A DNA stretch of 64,000 nt, from positions 2,152,001 to 2,216,000 of the forward strand of contig JACONN010000002.1 in NCBI GenBank assembly GCA_014323675.1. The letters run 5' to 3'. This document shows, piece by piece, positions 17,293 to 28,074 of this stretch. The notes below the pieces were generated by a model. It saw only the letters and a list, made by a program, of their open reading frames with translations, was not told the DNA's origin and ran no database searches. Position numbers and translations under genes: made by a program. Source of the DNA: Hormoscilla sp. GM7CHS1pb. Lineage in GTDB: Bacteria; Cyanobacteriota; Cyanobacteriia; Cyanobacteriales; Desertifilaceae. Position 1 is the first letter of the stretch. Every line of letters starts with the position of its first letter.

Positions 17293-19875
17293 GTGAAGAA
17301 GCATTCCGACTCTGCATCTACATCCCAAACCGATCTGCCTCCCAACGCTGACTACCGGCTGCTGGACCGCAGCAAGCTGACCCCCATGTTGCAGCATTAT
17401 GCCGAAGTCAAGGATAAATACCCCCACGCCCTGCTGCTATATCGGGTGGGTGATTTCTTTGAGTGCTTTTTCCTAGATGCGGTGACCATCTCTCGGGAAC
17501 TGGAACTGGTTCTCACTAGCAGAGAGGGGGGTAAGGAAATTGGCCGGGTCCCCATGACCGGAGTTCCCCATCACGCCCTCGATCGCCACAGTACCAATAT
17601 AGTCGAAAAAGGTTATCCCTTGGTGATCTGCGACCAAGCTGAAGATGCTGCTACCGCTGCTGCCGAACGCCGCATGGTTACCCGGGAGGTGACCCAAGTG
17701 CTGACCCCCGGTACTTTAACTGAGGAGGGCATGTTAAGTCCCCGTCGCAATAATTTCCTGGCAGCCGTTGTCATTGCTGGAGTAAATTGGGGGTTAGCCT
17801 ATGCAGATATTTCTACGGGAGAATTTCTCACCACCCAAGGGAGTAACGCGGAATATCTCACTCAAGAACTGATGCGCTTGCAACCTGCGGAAATTCTGGT
17901 TCCTACTAATATGCCAGACTTGACTGGGATGATGGTGCGTCCGGGAGAAGCTTCCCCACATTTACATGAATGTCTGCCCTCGACCTTTTGCTACGCTTGG
18001 CGTCCCCAACATGTCTTCGGTTTGGCGGAGGCAAAGGAACGACTCCTGGATAGGTTTAAGGTGCGATCGCTCGAAGGGATGGGTTGCGACCAGTTACCTC
18101 TGGGGGTGCGGGCGGCGGGGGGACTGCTGGAATATCTGGAGGAAACCCAAAAGCAAAGCCATGTTAATATGCAACTGCTGCGCACCTATTCCACTACGGA
18201 CTTTCTGATCCTAGATTACCAAACCCGCCGCAATTTGGAAATAGTCGAAACCGTTCGGGATGGCAGTTTTCACGGTTCTCTCCTCTGGGCGATCGATCGC
18301 ACCACAACCCCCATGGGAGGCCGGGCCTTGCGCCGCTGGTTGCTGCAACCTTTGCTGAAGTCCAAAGGCATCCGATCGCGCCAAGATACGATCGGTGAAT
18401 TAGTAGAAAATACAGAACTGCGGAAAAACCTACGGCAACTATTGCGGCAAGTCTACGATCTCGAAAGATTAACAGGTCGGGCGGGTTCTGGTAGGGCCAA
18501 TGCCAAGGATCTCTTCGCCCTAGCATCATCCCTAGACAAATTACCGGAACTATCTGCTATCACAGCTAATACCCATTCACCCTTCCTGAGAACCTTACAG
18601 GAAGTACCGCCAGAATTAGATCAGTTAGCGCAAAAAATTAAAACCTATCTGGTAGAACCACCTCCCCAGCAGTTAAAAGAAGGGGGTTTAATTCGACCGG
18701 GGGTAAACGAAATGCTAGATGAAATGCGGGAGGCTGCGGCAGATGACCAAAAGTGGCTGGCGAATTTAGAAAGCCAAGAGAGACAGCGGACGGGCATAGG
18801 CAATCTGAAAGTCGGCTATAACAAAACCTTCGGCTATTATATTAGCATCGCCCGGGCCAAAGCGGACCATGTTCCCGATGATTACACTCGCAAACAAACC
18901 CTAGTTAATGAAGAACGCTATATTACCCAAGAGTTGAAGGAACGGGAAGCGCGAATTCTCACGGCCCGGGAGGAACTCAACGAGTTAGAATACGATATCT
19001 TTATCCGTCTGCGGGCGGAAGTGGGAGAAAAAGCCCCAGTAATTAGAAATGTTTCCCGGACCGTAGCCGCAATTGATGTCTTGTGCAGTTTAGCAGAAAT
19101 TGCTGTCATCCAGGGTTATTGCCGTCCCACGATCGTGGAAAGTCGAGAGATCGCGATCGCAGAGGGCCGTCATCCCGTGGTCGAACAAACTTTATCCGCC
19201 AACTTCTTTGTCCCCAATTCCACTACCATTGGGAAAGAACTCTCAAACGAATCTCCCGATTTAATTATCCTCACTGGTCCCAATGCTAGCGGTAAAAGTT
19301 GCTATTTGCGACAGGTAGGCTTAATTCAACTGATGGCCCAGGTGGGGAGTTTTGTGCCAGCGGAGTCCGCGACTCTGGGACTGTGCGATCGCATTTTCAC
19401 GCGAGTGGGGGCGGTGGACGACCTGGCCACGGGTCAATCTACATTCATGGTCGAAATGAACGAAACTGCCAATATCCTCAATCACGCGACGGCCCAGTCT
19501 TTGGTGTTGCTGGATGAAATAGGCAGAGGAACGGCTACTTTTGACGGTCTTTCTATTGCTTGGGCGGTAGCAGAATACCTGGCAGGGGAAATCAAATCCC
19601 GGACAATATTTGCTACCCACTATCACGAACTGAACGAACTAGCTTCCATTTTATCTAATGTGGCAAACTTCCAGGTAACGGTCAAGGAAATGCCCAATGA
19701 GATTATCTTTTTGCATCAAGTACAACCCGGAGGTGCTTCTAAATCCTATGGCATAGAAGCAGGGCGTTTGGCAGGTTTGCCCCCAGTAGTGATTCAGCGG
19801 GCCAAGCAGGTGATGGGACAGATTGAAAAGCATAGCCAAATCGCGATCGGACTGCGTGAAGGAATTGAAGATTAG
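17293..19875 (+). CDS. mutS: DNA mismatch repair protein MutS
   Basis: This 860-aa MutS recognises base mismatches and small loops and recruits repair. The mismatch-binding motif is GDFFECF at residues 53-59, with the intercalating Phe (F55) and the Glu (E57). The ATPase domain has Walker [17 protein letters not shown] near 660-675, the Walker B-type [18 protein letters not shown], and the ATHYHEL switch. Connector, lever and clamp regions are all present, and the length is normal. The start is GTG at 17293; no ATG gives a better match to family length. It stands alone, followed by repeats and a restriction-modification gene. The gene is unbroken, which argues against explaining the neighbouring frameshifts by loss of mismatch repair through mutS. 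Confidence 0.97.
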   Translation: MKKHSDSASTSQTDLPPNADYRLLDRSKLTPMLQHYAEVKDKYPHALLLYRVGDFFECFFLDAVTISRELELVLTSREGGKEIGRVPMTGVPHHALDRHSTNIVEKGYPLVICDQAEDAATAAAERRMVTREVTQVLTPGTLTEEGMLSPRRNNFLAAVVIAGVNWGLAYADISTGEFLTTQGSNAEYLTQELMRLQPAEILVPTNMPDLTGMMVRPGEASPHLHECLPSTFCYAWRPQHVFGLAEAKERLLDRFKVRSLEGMGCDQLPLGVRAAGGLLEYLEETQKQSHVNMQLLRTYSTTDFLILDYQTRRNLEIVETVRDGSFHGSLLWAIDRTTTPMGGRALRRWLLQPLLKSKGIRSRQDTIGELVENTELRKNLRQLLRQVYDLERLTGRAGSGRANAKDLFALASSLDKLPELSAITANTHSPFLRTLQEVPPELDQLAQKIKTYLVEPPPQQLKEGGLIRPGVNEMLDEMREAAADDQKWLANLESQERQRTGIGNLKVGYNKTFGYYISIARAKADHVPDDYTRKQTLVNEERYITQELKEREARILTAREELNELEYDIFIRLRAEVGEKAPVIRNVSRTVAAIDVLCSLAEIAVIQGYCRPTIVESREIAIAEGRHPVVEQTLSANFFVPNSTTIGKELSNESPDLIILTGPNASGKSCYLRQVGLIQLMAQVGSFVPAESATLGLCDRIFTRVGAVDDLATGQSTFMVEMNETANILNHATAQSLVLLDEIGRGTATFDGLSIAWAVAEYLAGEIKSRTIFATHYHELNELASILSNVANFQVTVKEMPNEIIFLHQVQPGGASKSYGIEAGRLAGLPPVVIQRAKQVMGQIEKHSQIAIGLREGIED

Positions 19876-19907
19876 ACTTCTCTCTTCTCTCTTCGTTGTT
19901 AGCCCGC

Positions 19908-20051
19908 CGGGGGTTCAAACCCCCGGCTAATAGCTAAAGTCGGTGTTATACCGACTGAAAGCATTATAGATAAAAATGTAGGTTGGGTAGAGGAACGAAA
20001 CCCAACAGGGATGTAGTAGAATGTAGGTTGTGTAGAGGAACGAAACCTAAT
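19908..20051. repeat. Inverted and direct repeats of GTAGGTTGGGT type
   Basis: CCGGGGGTTCAAACCCCCGG (19910 region) forms a hairpin. AGTCGGTGTTATACCGACT is another. Two direct copies of AATGTAGGTTGGGTAGAGG follow, each with GAACGAAACCCAACA, at 19975 and 20020. Related GTAGGTTGGGT copies lie near 29018, 29610-29694 and 49060. Confidence 0.8.
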
Positions 20052-20138
20052 AAAAAAATTCAGGATTTGCGCACAATAGCCCAAATAGATTATCATGTAG
20101 ATAGTGGTCCCAAAATCACAAAAGCAAAAGCAAAACCC

Positions 20139-23100
20139 ATGGAAAGCTTGAACCTAAAACAGACCCACAAACCCGTTAAAACCTATTACCAAGCATTGCA
20201 GCAATTTGCACGACTCGGTGTGGACCACGAACTGGCGGTCAGAGATGCTTTTGCCGATCTTCTGAAAGCTTGCTGTCAGCAGTTTAATTGGACTTTGGTA
20301 CTGGAAAAAACGGTAAAACTGGACCACAAACGCATCCAGGTGGATGGAGAATTGGTACGAGACGATACCCTCCGCCACGGTTTCTGGGAAGCGAAAGATA
20401 GTCAGGATGATTTGGCCTCGGAGGTGAAAAAGAAGTTTGCGGCGGGCTATCCTCATGATAATATTCTCTTTCAAGCACCCGATCGGGCGATTCTCTGGCA
20501 AGGGGGAAAGCAAATATGCGATCGGGACATCACGAAACCGCAGCATCTAGTCGAAACCCTGAAGCTGTTCTTTGAGTATCGGACCCCCGAGATCGAACAG
20601 TGGGAGATAGCGGCGACGGAGTTTGGCAACCGGGTGCGAGACTTGGCGGGAAAACTGATCGATCTCATTGCGACCGAAAAGAAAACTAATCGGAAGTTTA
20701 TTCAAGCATTCCAGAAATTTGCCGAAATCTGCCGGGAAGCGATTAATCCAAATATAGCAGAAGCGGCCATAGAAGAAATGCTGATTCAGCATTTGCTGAC
20801 GGAACGGATTTTTCGTCGCATCTTCGATAATCCCGATTTTACCCGCCGGAATATAATTGCCGTTGAAATAGAAAAGGTGATTAATGCCCTCACTTCCAAG
20901 TCCTTTAGTCAAGATCATTTCCTGGGAAATGTGGACTATTTCTACCGGGCCTTGGAGTCAACGGCGGCCACCATCGAAGATTATAGCGAAAAGCAGCATT
21001 TCCTGAATACAGTTTACGAGAAGTTTTTCCAAGGATTTGCAGTGAAGGTGGCGGATACCCATGGGATAGTCTACACGCCGCAACCGATCGTGAATTTTAT
21101 GGTCAAGAGTGTAGAAGAGATTCTGCAACGGGAATTTGGCAAATCTTTGAGTGACAAAGGAGTGCATATTCTCGATCCGTTTGTGGGTACGGGAAACTTT
21201 ATCATGCGGGTGATGCGGGAAATCAGAAAAACGGCACTTCCCCATAAGTACGACCATGAGTTACACTGCAATGAGGTGATGCTGCTGCCCTATTATATCG
21301 CCTCCATGAATATCGAACATGAATATTTGCAGGCAACGGGAAGCTATAAACCCTTTGAAGGGATCTGCATGGTGGATACCTTTTCCGACCAGCAGGTACA
21401 GCAGTTGTCCTTATTTACGCCAGAGAATACGGCCCGGGTAAAAAGGCAAAGACAATCTCCCATTTTTGTGGTCATTGGTAACCCGCCTTATAATGCAGGT
21501 CAGGTGAATGAGAACGATAATAATAAGAATCGCAAGTATGAGGAGATAGACAGGCGGGTGAGAGAAACATATTCTAAAGACTCGCAAGCGACTAATAAGA
21601 ATGCACTGTCAGATCCATATGTGAAAGCAATTCGCTGGGCATCGGATAGAATAGGGGATGAGGGGATTGTAACGTTTGTCAGCAATAACAGTTTTATCGA
21701 TCAAATTGCCTTTGATGGGATGCGCAAACATCTCCAGAAAGATTTTGATGTAATCTATGTTGTTGATTTAGGCGGAAATGTCAGGAAAAATCCTCAACTA
21801 TCGGGAACGACGCACAATGTGTTTGGCATTCAAGTCGGTGTTAGCATTAACTTGTTGATCCGCAAGGGGAAAAGTACACAACCAGCACAAATTTACTATA
21901 GGCGGGTGGATGAGTTTTGGCGCAAGGAAGAAAAATATGAATATTTGGATAAGTCGTCAGATTGTGGTAAGATCGATTGGCAATTAATTAAGCCCGATCG
22001 TAAATATACCTGGCTAAGGGAAGGGTTGCAGGATGAGTTTGAAACCTTTATCCCGATGGGAGACAAGAAAATTAAATCCTCCCATATGGAAGAAGGAGTA
22101 ATTTTTAACTTATTTAGTCGAGGAGTTAGTACAAGCCGCGATGCTTGGGCTTATAATTTTAATCGCGAGGAGTTAGCAGAAAACATTAAACACACGATCG
22201 CAAATTACAACGAACAGATGGTAAGATGGAGTCAGAGGAGCGACAGTTCGGTCAGCCTTGATAATTTTGTTACTAGCGATGATAGTCAAATTAGCTGGTC
22301 TGGGGACTTAAAAGACCATTTAAAGAGAAGAATTGCTCTCCAATACAATCATGATGCTGTCCGACTTTCGATCTATCGTCCTTTCACTTGCTCTTTTCTC
22401 TATTTCGATCCTCATTTAAATAATCGTCGCTATCAATTTCCATCGATATTGCCCACTCCAGAGACTGAAAAAGAAAGTCATGTGATTGCTGTCACAAATC
22501 ATTCACAAATTCCCTTTGTTGTTTACATAGTGAATTATCTTCCCTGTGCAGATGTTGGAGGACGTCCCGGACAAGGCTTCCCCTTTTACACTTACGATAA
22601 AGACGGAAGCAACCGCCAAGAAAACATCACCGACTGGGCCCTAAGGGAATATCGCCGCCACTATCAAGACGATACAATTACCAAATGGGATATCTTCTAC
22701 TACATCTACGGCATTCTCCACCATCCAATCTATCGCCAGCGCTACGCCGCCAACCTGAAACGGGAATTACCCCGCATTCCCTACGCCCCTGACTTTCACG
22801 CCTTTGCCCAAGCAGGTAAACGTTTAGCAGAACTGCACCTCAACTACGAACAACAACCCCCACATCCCCTCAACTGGATCGAAAATCAGGACGTTCCCCT
22901 GAATTGGCGGGTGGAGAAAATGAGACTCAGCAAAGATAAAACCCAACTGATCTACAATGAGTTTCTCACCCTCAGCGGTATCCCCCCCGCAGCATTTGCA
23001 TATCGTTTGGGGAACCGTTCTGCCTTAGACTGGATAATAGACCAATATCGGGTCAAAATAGATAAACGCAGCGGCATCGTCAACGACCCGAACCGCCTAG

Positions 23101-23210
23101 ATGACGAACAATATATCCTGCGGTTAATTGGACAGGTCATTACCGTGAGTCTGGAAACTGTACAAATAGTTAATAGTTTGCCCAGTTTGGGCATTCCTCT
23201 CGTTCCCTGA
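20139..23210 (+). CDS. Single-chain restriction-modification enzyme (type IIG / ISP-like)
   Basis: This 1023-aa protein joins an N-terminal nuclease to an adenine-N6 methyltransferase and a C-terminal specificity region. The nuclease core shows D69 and the ExK motif in HGFWEAKDSQ (E84, K86), typical of PD-(D/E)xK enzymes. The methyltransferase has motif I LDPFVGTGNFI near 345-355 and motif IV VIGNPPYNAG near 445-454. TPQPIVNFMVKS precedes motif I. No helicase motifs are seen, which separates it from full type ISP enzymes. The C-terminal half matches the DNA-recognition region of that family. I chose ATG 20139; a longer frame from 19983 only translates the GTAGGTTGGGT repeats. It stands alone, so host protection must come from its own methyltransferase. 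Confidence 0.85.
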   Translation: MESLNLKQTHKPVKTYYQALQQFARLGVDHELAVRDAFADLLKACCQQFNWTLVLEKTVKLDHKRIQVDGELVRDDTLRHGFWEAKDSQDDLASEVKKKFAAGYPHDNILFQAPDRAILWQGGKQICDRDITKPQHLVETLKLFFEYRTPEIEQWEIAATEFGNRVRDLAGKLIDLIATEKKTNRKFIQAFQKFAEICREAINPNIAEAAIEEMLIQHLLTERIFRRIFDNPDFTRRNIIAVEIEKVINALTSKSFSQDHFLGNVDYFYRALESTAATIEDYSEKQHFLNTVYEKFFQGFAVKVADTHGIVYTPQPIVNFMVKSVEEILQREFGKSLSDKGVHILDPFVGTGNFIMRVMREIRKTALPHKYDHELHCNEVMLLPYYIASMNIEHEYLQATGSYKPFEGICMVDTFSDQQVQQLSLFTPENTARVKRQRQSPIFVVIGNPPYNAGQVNENDNNKNRKYEEIDRRVRETYSKDSQATNKNALSDPYVKAIRWASDRIGDEGIVTFVSNNSFIDQIAFDGMRKHLQKDFDVIYVVDLGGNVRKNPQLSGTTHNVFGIQVGVSINLLIRKGKSTQPAQIYYRRVDEFWRKEEKYEYLDKSSDCGKIDWQLIKPDRKYTWLREGLQDEFETFIPMGDKKIKSSHMEEGVIFNLFSRGVSTSRDAWAYNFNREELAENIKHTIANYNEQMVRWSQRSDSSVSLDNFVTSDDSQISWSGDLKDHLKRRIALQYNHDAVRLSIYRPFTCSFLYFDPHLNNRRYQFPSILPTPETEKESHVIAVTNHSQIPFVVYIVNYLPCADVGGRPGQGFPFYTYDKDGSNRQENITDWALREYRRHYQDDTITKWDIFYYIYGILHHPIYRQRYAANLKRELPRIPYAPDFHAFAQAGKRLAELHLNYEQQPPHPLNWIENQDVPLNWRVEKMRLSKDKTQLIYNEFLTLSGIPPAAFAYRLGNRSALDWIIDQYRVKIDKRSGIVNDPNRLDDEQYILRLIGQVITVSLETVQIVNSLPSLGIPLVP

Positions 23211-23450
23211 CTCTGGCAGGGAACGAACATCTTGAGGTGAGGCCTCCGCTTCAACGAGAGTAATCTAAGGGAGCTAAGATAGGAGGCAGAGCCTCAATAT
23301 AGCGTTCCCAGGTTCTACCTGGGAACGAGAGTAAACCAGTAGGAATGCCTGCACCAGGATCTCAAGGGTGAGGATCCCCCCCAGGGATCGCCCGCTACTG
23401 ACCAGAGCCCTTAATTGCTCTACTCTATCAACTTCTGCATGACCGCACCC
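23211..23450. other. Repeat-filled gap after the restriction-modification gene
   Basis: The gap contains the inverted repeat GCGTTCCCAGG..CCTGGGAACG (23302-23327), part of a family found again at 38458, 38834, 40045 and 51541-51646. It also has GAGGATCCCCCCCAGG and, at 23430-23444, the motif AACTTCTGCATGACC that recurs at 25648 and 25727. Confidence 0.6.
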
Positions 23451-23548
23451 CTTGGGTCTGGCGATCGGATCGGCTGTAAGGGTGTTCTGACCGAATCATT
23501 CAGTTATTCGACTTTATTTCTCTTCACCTCCTCTTTAGGAGTATTATG
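23451..23548 (+). pseudogene. Fragment 1 of a decayed second MFS transporter copy
   Basis: From CTTGGGTCTGGCGATCGG to CCTCCTCTTTAGGA this stretch is roughly 85% identical to 27161-27260 inside the MFS gene further right. It has frame-breaking differences and no start. The homology stops where the IS66-containing insertion begins and resumes at 25751. Confidence 0.75.
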
Positions 23549-25750
23549 GTCTTGCGCCCGTCGATCTCCCATGGGATACCCCAGTCGCCGGGAAGTTGCT
23601 CAATATGTTGGTGGGGAGTGATTTCCACACGAGAGTAGCTCCTGCAGCTTTTTAAACAGGAGCTGATGTCGCACTTAATGAGTCTGTCCTTTATAACAAG
23701 GAGCTGTAACACCCTTGGTGCTTAGGTGGAAACTACACAAGCGAGACTTGGAGTCAATGGTTTATGTTTATGTTGGTTTTGGCGGCTGCATCTGTTGAAT
23801 TAGCGTGGACAACGCTGGCATCTTGAAAGATTTGGAAATTCGATCCTTAATGTACGAATAAAAATTCACTCCGTTTTTGCGGCAGGTGTCAACCAGAGCC
23901 AAAAACACTTCCCACGCCTGAGTCCCCTGTAGAGTGCGGGTTCCATTGGAGATTTTGCGCTTAATCACATACTCCCGGACTGTCCGCTCTGCCTCATTAT
24001 TGTCAAGAGGAACTTCAGGAAAATCTAGAACTAATAGTAAATAAGGCTTCTTCTGTTTTGTTAAATCAATTCTATGATCTAAAGCACTGTATCCGGTTTG
24101 ACGGGAAAACAATTTGTCAAATTCGGTTTCAAGCAACAGTTTTTGTTGTCGCTGCTCTTCTGTGCTTTGCTGTTGATAGGCTTTGAGTTGATAATAGTAA
24201 ATCCAAAAATAAGAGAGAAATTGTGCCAGGCTTTTTTGATGAGAGGGAACCAGAGGAGTCAGCTTTTCGTAGTGTCGTCCTTCATGAATCCAGCATAAAC
24301 TACGATGGTTCGTCTGGTTGTGAAATTGTCCCGCGTCATCAGCCACCAAAATATCTATGTAGTCCCCGAGCTGCTTTTTCTTCTTGTCAGGCAAAATACT
24401 GTCAACTAAATCATCTGATTGAACAACTGCTAATTCAGTTGGATCCAACTGCAATTCGTTTAACATTTGGAGAACTGTTTCAGAGTTTTTGCGCTCTCTG
24501 GTAAAAAAACTGCTATAGTAAGGATTGCAGAGTGTGAATACATAGCAATTTTTCCCATTAACCCGCATCCCCGTATCATCAATTTGGTGATAACTGGTAC
24601 TGCCCAGTCCCGCTTCTAAAATAGCATTTCGTTCTTCAGTAAATTCTCTTAAATATTGCCGAGTTATTAAGTTAGATATTTTTCCCGCCGAGATTACTAT
24701 TCCCTGAGACTGCAACAATTTAAGAATCTTTTCTTCTGGCACTCGTAACTGATAATACAAAGTGAGAACAAATGCTTCGAGTTCACTCCCGTAAGATTTG
24801 CCTTTTAATCCTTGCGGCAACTGGGCTTCGTAAAATTTCTCCGTACTAGGTGAATAGAGTCTTTCTAGTCGATAAATAACCGTGTCTGTTTTAAATATAA
24901 TATTTTGAATTGTTACTTCTCGGTAGCCTCTATGGGTGATATCTGACGGCAAGTTACTCCGAGCCAGTTTGATAACCTCTTCTCTGTCAATATGAATAAG
25001 TTGGCGACGTTCCTGGGGGGGTTTTCGGTTTTTTCTTTTTTCGCTCTCGACTATTGGGCTGCTCTGGTTTGGCCTCCGCAGAAGTATCAGCTTTAGAAGT
25101 ATCAGCTTTGGCTTGAGGTTTGATGTCAGGTTTTCCCTTGTGCCCTTTGAGCGCGGCTATTTCATCTCTCAATCGTTGATTGTCAGCTTTCAATTCAAGG
25201 TTTTGGCTGTATAGGTCTTCTAGGTAATTGAGTAACCGCTGCAAAACTTCCCGACTTTTTGGGTCGAGATTCTCTGTGTCTTGGTCGAGGTCAGCAAGCC
25301 AATTCTTAGTCATGTCTTCCAACTTACTACTTATTTATCGAATTTGTCAACCCTGGGCGCGGGATTTTGAAAAAAATCAGCTGTCGCGCATCTCAACTGC
25401 ATATTCGGGCGCTCGGCTGCCGACTCACCACTTCGAGGTCAAAACCCCCCACCCCGTAAGCATTTGAGAAGTTTTCGCTCCTCAAAAATTGCTCTTGTCC
25501 TGTTAGGCATTCCGAGGCAGTACAAGGGCTGTTCACTCCAGTCCGATGGCCCGAGTAACTATGCAGTACCGGCAGTACCCATATTCCTTCACCACCAAGA
25601 TCTTGAGCAATTACGTCGCCGGATCCTCCTAGGGGGATCGGTGCTGTAACTTCTGCATGACCAGGAGGGTGGGGAGGCGGCGGGGGGATCTCCCTCGGGA
25701 GCCCCTCGTTCCCTGGCGACCCCTGCAACTTCTGCATGACCACACCCAGT
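23549..25750 (-). mobile_element. IS66-family insertion splitting the MFS pseudogene
   Basis: The 2.2-kb interval separates the two pieces of MFS homology and contains an IS66-type transposase on the minus strand. The size fits IS66 elements. AGTATT occurs at both junctions (after 23538 and at 25748), which may be part of a target duplication, but clear terminal inverted repeats were not found. An AGCTCCTG/CAGGAGCT hairpin at 23639-23664 follows the transposase gene. The right part (25.35-25.75 kb) contains further repeats, including two copies of AACTTCTGCATGACC, so the element borders are uncertain. Confidence 0.6.
23768..25322 (-). pseudogene. IS66 family transposase, frameshifted
   Basis: The repaired protein of about 517 aa is an IS66 transposase. 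The N-terminal part (25322-24987) has a leucine-zipper-like helix (VLQRLLNYLEDLYSQNLEL) and a lysine/proline-rich linker. The catalytic part (24952-23768) has HQIDDTGMRVNGKN, the DDE-type aspartate stretch ILVADDAGQFHN, CWIHEGRHYEKL, and the final DDE glutamate in VPLDNNEAERTVREYV. The break is in a run of seven G on the plus strand (25015-25021); six would join KPKTP to QERRQLIHIDREE. A TTGACA at 25351-25356 on the minus strand may be the promoter -35. As it stands the enzyme is probably inactive. Confidence 0.85.
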
Positions 25751-25880
25751 ATTGAGTCTAGTCTGTGGCTCACTTATCAGAGAACCATCAGTGGCGAAAA
25801 CCGAAGACGATCGAGTCTCTCCGGGAGAATAGTTTTTGCTGCCCGGGCAATTTTCGTTCCTTTTGTCTCAATTTTCCATT
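25751..25880 (+). pseudogene. Fragment 2 of the decayed MFS transporter copy
   Basis: GAGTCTAGTCTGTGGCTCAC and the following AGAGAACCATCAGTGG match 27258-27298 of the MFS gene. After a deletion of about 65 bases, TTTTTGCTGCCCGGGCAA and TTTTCGTTCCTTT match 27410-27440. It carries frameshifts and cannot encode a transporter. Confidence 0.7.
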
Positions 25881-26191
25881 TGTCATGCTTTCTCAGAACG
25901 GGCTCTTCGAGCATAACATTATTCAACCAGCACCTGCTATTGACTCGATCGTCAACTACTGGCGATCGCCCGCCCGGTCTCCCTTGCCAACCGGCATAGC
26001 GCTCCCTAGCACCAGATAATCTCCTATACCATAACTTAAGCGAAACTAGCAAAAATGTTAGATGCCATTACAAAAGTTAATAAAAGAGCAGCAAAAAGTT
26101 AAGCTTCATTAAGAACTAGCCCAGAGGCTCTCAGGGGCGTGATAACTTTTATTGATGTTGGCAATGACGCAGCTAAGGGAAGGAGAACACC
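25881..26191. other. Gap after the MFS remnant
   Basis: No gene is recognised. MFS similarity fades out after about 25880. AACTTTTATTGATG and the purine-rich AAGGGAAGGAGAAC lie just before the small reading frame at 26192. Confidence 0.35.
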
Positions 26192-26392
26192 TTGAATAGA
26201 CATCAACCACAAACCCAAAACCCAATATCGAGTGAAGGCTTCAGCGAGTACGTAGCCCATCTTCAGCTTCACATGGCCCTACAAGCTCGCAACCTGGTCC
26301 CCAGTCTCAAGCAAACCACAAATAGCCGAGAACAGCTCCTACAGCAAACTCAGGCCAATTTTGAAAAGCTGGCGTCTCGTCAAGGCATCTAG
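26192..26392 (+). CDS. Small hypothetical protein, 66 aa
   Basis: The frame starts with TTG at 26192, preceded 5 bases upstream by the strong ribosome site AAGGGAAGGAGAAC. The predicted product is hydrophilic and mostly helical, with HLQLHMALQARNLVPSLKQ and QTQANFEKLAS, and no cysteine or membrane segment. An intrinsic terminator lies 144 bases downstream in the same direction, which supports a small independent transcription unit. I recognise no family. The ribosome site and terminator are the main support for it being real. Confidence 0.4.
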   Translation: MNRHQPQTQNPISSEGFSEYVAHLQLHMALQARNLVPSLKQTTNSREQLLQQTQANFEKLASRQGI

Positions 26393-26535
26393 GACTACAC
26401 CGGTGCCACGCCGGTATCGGACGTTGCGGGCAGGAAAATTAAGGGGTACTCGACACAGCCCTTCCTCTAGTCTGGACACCAAATTCTGGATGCAAACAGG
26501 CTAGATAAATTGTTGTTCTACTCCGTGTTTGCAAT

Positions 26536-26562
26536 AATCAGGCGACAACGCCTGATTTTTTT
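26536..26562 (+). terminator. Intrinsic terminator
   Basis: AATCAGGCG (26536-26544) pairs perfectly with CGCCTGATT (26549-26557) around the loop ACAA, and the stem runs directly into seven T. This is a textbook rho-independent terminator for plus-strand transcription, probably of the small gene upstream. Confidence 0.85.
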
Positions 26563-26597
26563 ACCTCCAAGCCGAACGGGTCTGGCCAGCACCTGGC

Positions 26598-26632
26598 AGC
26601 GGAGGGGGCCCGGAGCGTGCGCACCCCAGCAG
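26598..26632. repeat. Dispersed GCAGCGGAGGG repeat
   Basis: GCAGCGGAGGGGGCCCGGAG followed by CGTGCGCACCCC matches the middle of the repeat at 13589-13680. Shorter CAGCGGAGGGGG pieces occur at 17142 and 44893. Confidence 0.6.
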
Positions 26633-26673
26633 GATGGTAAAACAGCATAATAGGATAGATAAGCTGTTTCTGC

Positions 26674-27959
26674 ATGTGCGACGGGGCAGTAGAAGTTCTT
26701 TCAGTCTGGGGAAATTCAGTTTTGAAGATTTTTAGCACCCTCAGTCCCAAGTTAACCTCCGACCTGCTGGGACTGTTCGTGGCAGCTTTGCTGTTTTGGT
26801 GCAGTATCGGTTCCCTGCTGGGCACCCTGCCTCTGTATATCCAGCATGTGGGGGGCACTCCTCAAGATGTGGGCATTGTCATAGGATCCTTTTCCATCGG
26901 ACTGCTGCTGTCTCGCAGACCTCTGGGGCAGATGGCGGACAAGCGGAGTCGTAAAATTGTTCTGTTGATTGGGATCTCGGTGGTGGCGATCGCCCCCCTG
27001 GGCTATCTTAGTTCTGTGTCTATTCCGGTGCTGATAGCAGTCCGGGCGTTCCACGGCATCAGTATTTCTGCCTTGACCACAGCCTATCTGGCCCTAGTGG
27101 CAGACATTTCTCCCCCCAACATCAGGGAGAAATTATTGGCTACATGCTGTTGGTGGCTCCCTTGGGTCTGGCGATCGGGCCAGCTGTGGGGGGTATTGTG
27201 ACCGAATCATTCGGTTATGAGCCTTTATTTCTCTTGACCTCCTCTTTAGGACTGTTAAGTCTAGTCTGTGGCTTACTTCTCAGAGAACCATCGGTGCAGA
27301 AAACTCCACAGGATCTCCCAGAGAAGCCCAAATCAGACAAATTCTGGAGTTTGTTAAACAGTCATCCCATCCGCATTCCTACCCTGGTGCTGTTCCTAGT
27401 GGCACTGGTTTTTGCAGCCCGGACAACATTCGTTCCTTTATTTATTAAAGATATGAATGTCGATCTTAATCCCGGCTGGTTCTATACTGCCAGTGCGATC
27501 GCTAGCTTCTGCACTCGCATAGCAGTCGGTCCCTTGAGCGTGCGGTTTGGCAGAGGGTTGTTTATTAGCATTGCTATCCTGCTGCAAGCCTTGGGGATGC
27601 TAATTTTGTGGACTTTCATCCAGGATGCCAGAGGCTTTTTAATCGCAGGCATTATAGAAGGGTCGGGGTTTGGTATACTTATTCCTTCCCTGTCTGCGAT
27701 GATGGCAGACCGCTGCCACCCTCAAGAACGGGGGCGGATTTTTAGTTTGTTCCTGGGCGGATTTGATTTGGGTATCGCGATCGCAGGTCCAGCATTTGGC
27801 ACCCTTGCGGATTTATTTAATTATCATACTCTGTTCGCCCTTGCTGCTGCGATCGCCTGTATCAATCTCATAATTTTCACCACCATGTCCAGTAAAAACT
27901 TATCTCATTCTCTCCGGTATGCGATCGGCAGGGGCAAAGATGTTTATGCCATCGATTAA
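26674..27959 (+). pseudogene. MFS transporter, frameshifted
   Basis: The repaired protein of about 428 aa is a 12-helix major facilitator superfamily permease, probably a drug or metabolite exporter at the cytoplasmic membrane. The A-type loop motif appears as GQMADKRSRKIVLL near residues 88-101. Long hydrophobic segments alternate through the chain, and the second half repeats the loop pattern in VRFGRGLF. The frame breaks at GGG (27125-27127). One more G gives GEIIGYMLLVAPLG, joining both halves. The start may be ATG 26674 or the TTG at about 26722 (LKIFSTLS). A decayed partial copy lies 3.7 kb upstream, split by IS66. Possibly an indel error; otherwise inactive. Confidence 0.8.
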
Positions 27960-27961
27960 TC

Positions 27962-28014
27962 TGTTGCGTAGGGCTTGTCTCGCCTGTCCGCGTAGGACAA
28001 GCATCTCGCCTGTC
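27962..28014. repeat. Repeat with TCTCGCCTG units
   Basis: GCGTAGGGCTTGTCTCGCCTG and GCGTAGGACAAGCATCTCGCCTG are paired near-copies with an internal inverted repeat CTTGTC../GACAAG. A GC-rich relative lies inside the lspA insertion at 40808-40860. Confidence 0.65.
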
Positions 28015-28074
28015 AATATTACCATCGGGCAAAAATGGTCTAAAATAAGAAATCAAGGCTAAGGGGGAAATGCA

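Noticed and set aside
19983..20138. Longer N-terminus of the restriction-modification enzyme
   Set aside because: The 52 codons translate two copies of a GTAGGTTGGGT-type repeat, giving a repeated RGTKPN peptide, and not conserved protein.
25015..25060. Programmed frameshifting in the IS66 transposase at an A_AAA_AAG site
   Set aside because: A slippery A.AAA.AAG is present upstream, but it would give a -1 shift, while the catalytic part lies in the +1 frame. An extra base in the G7/C7 run explains the break better.
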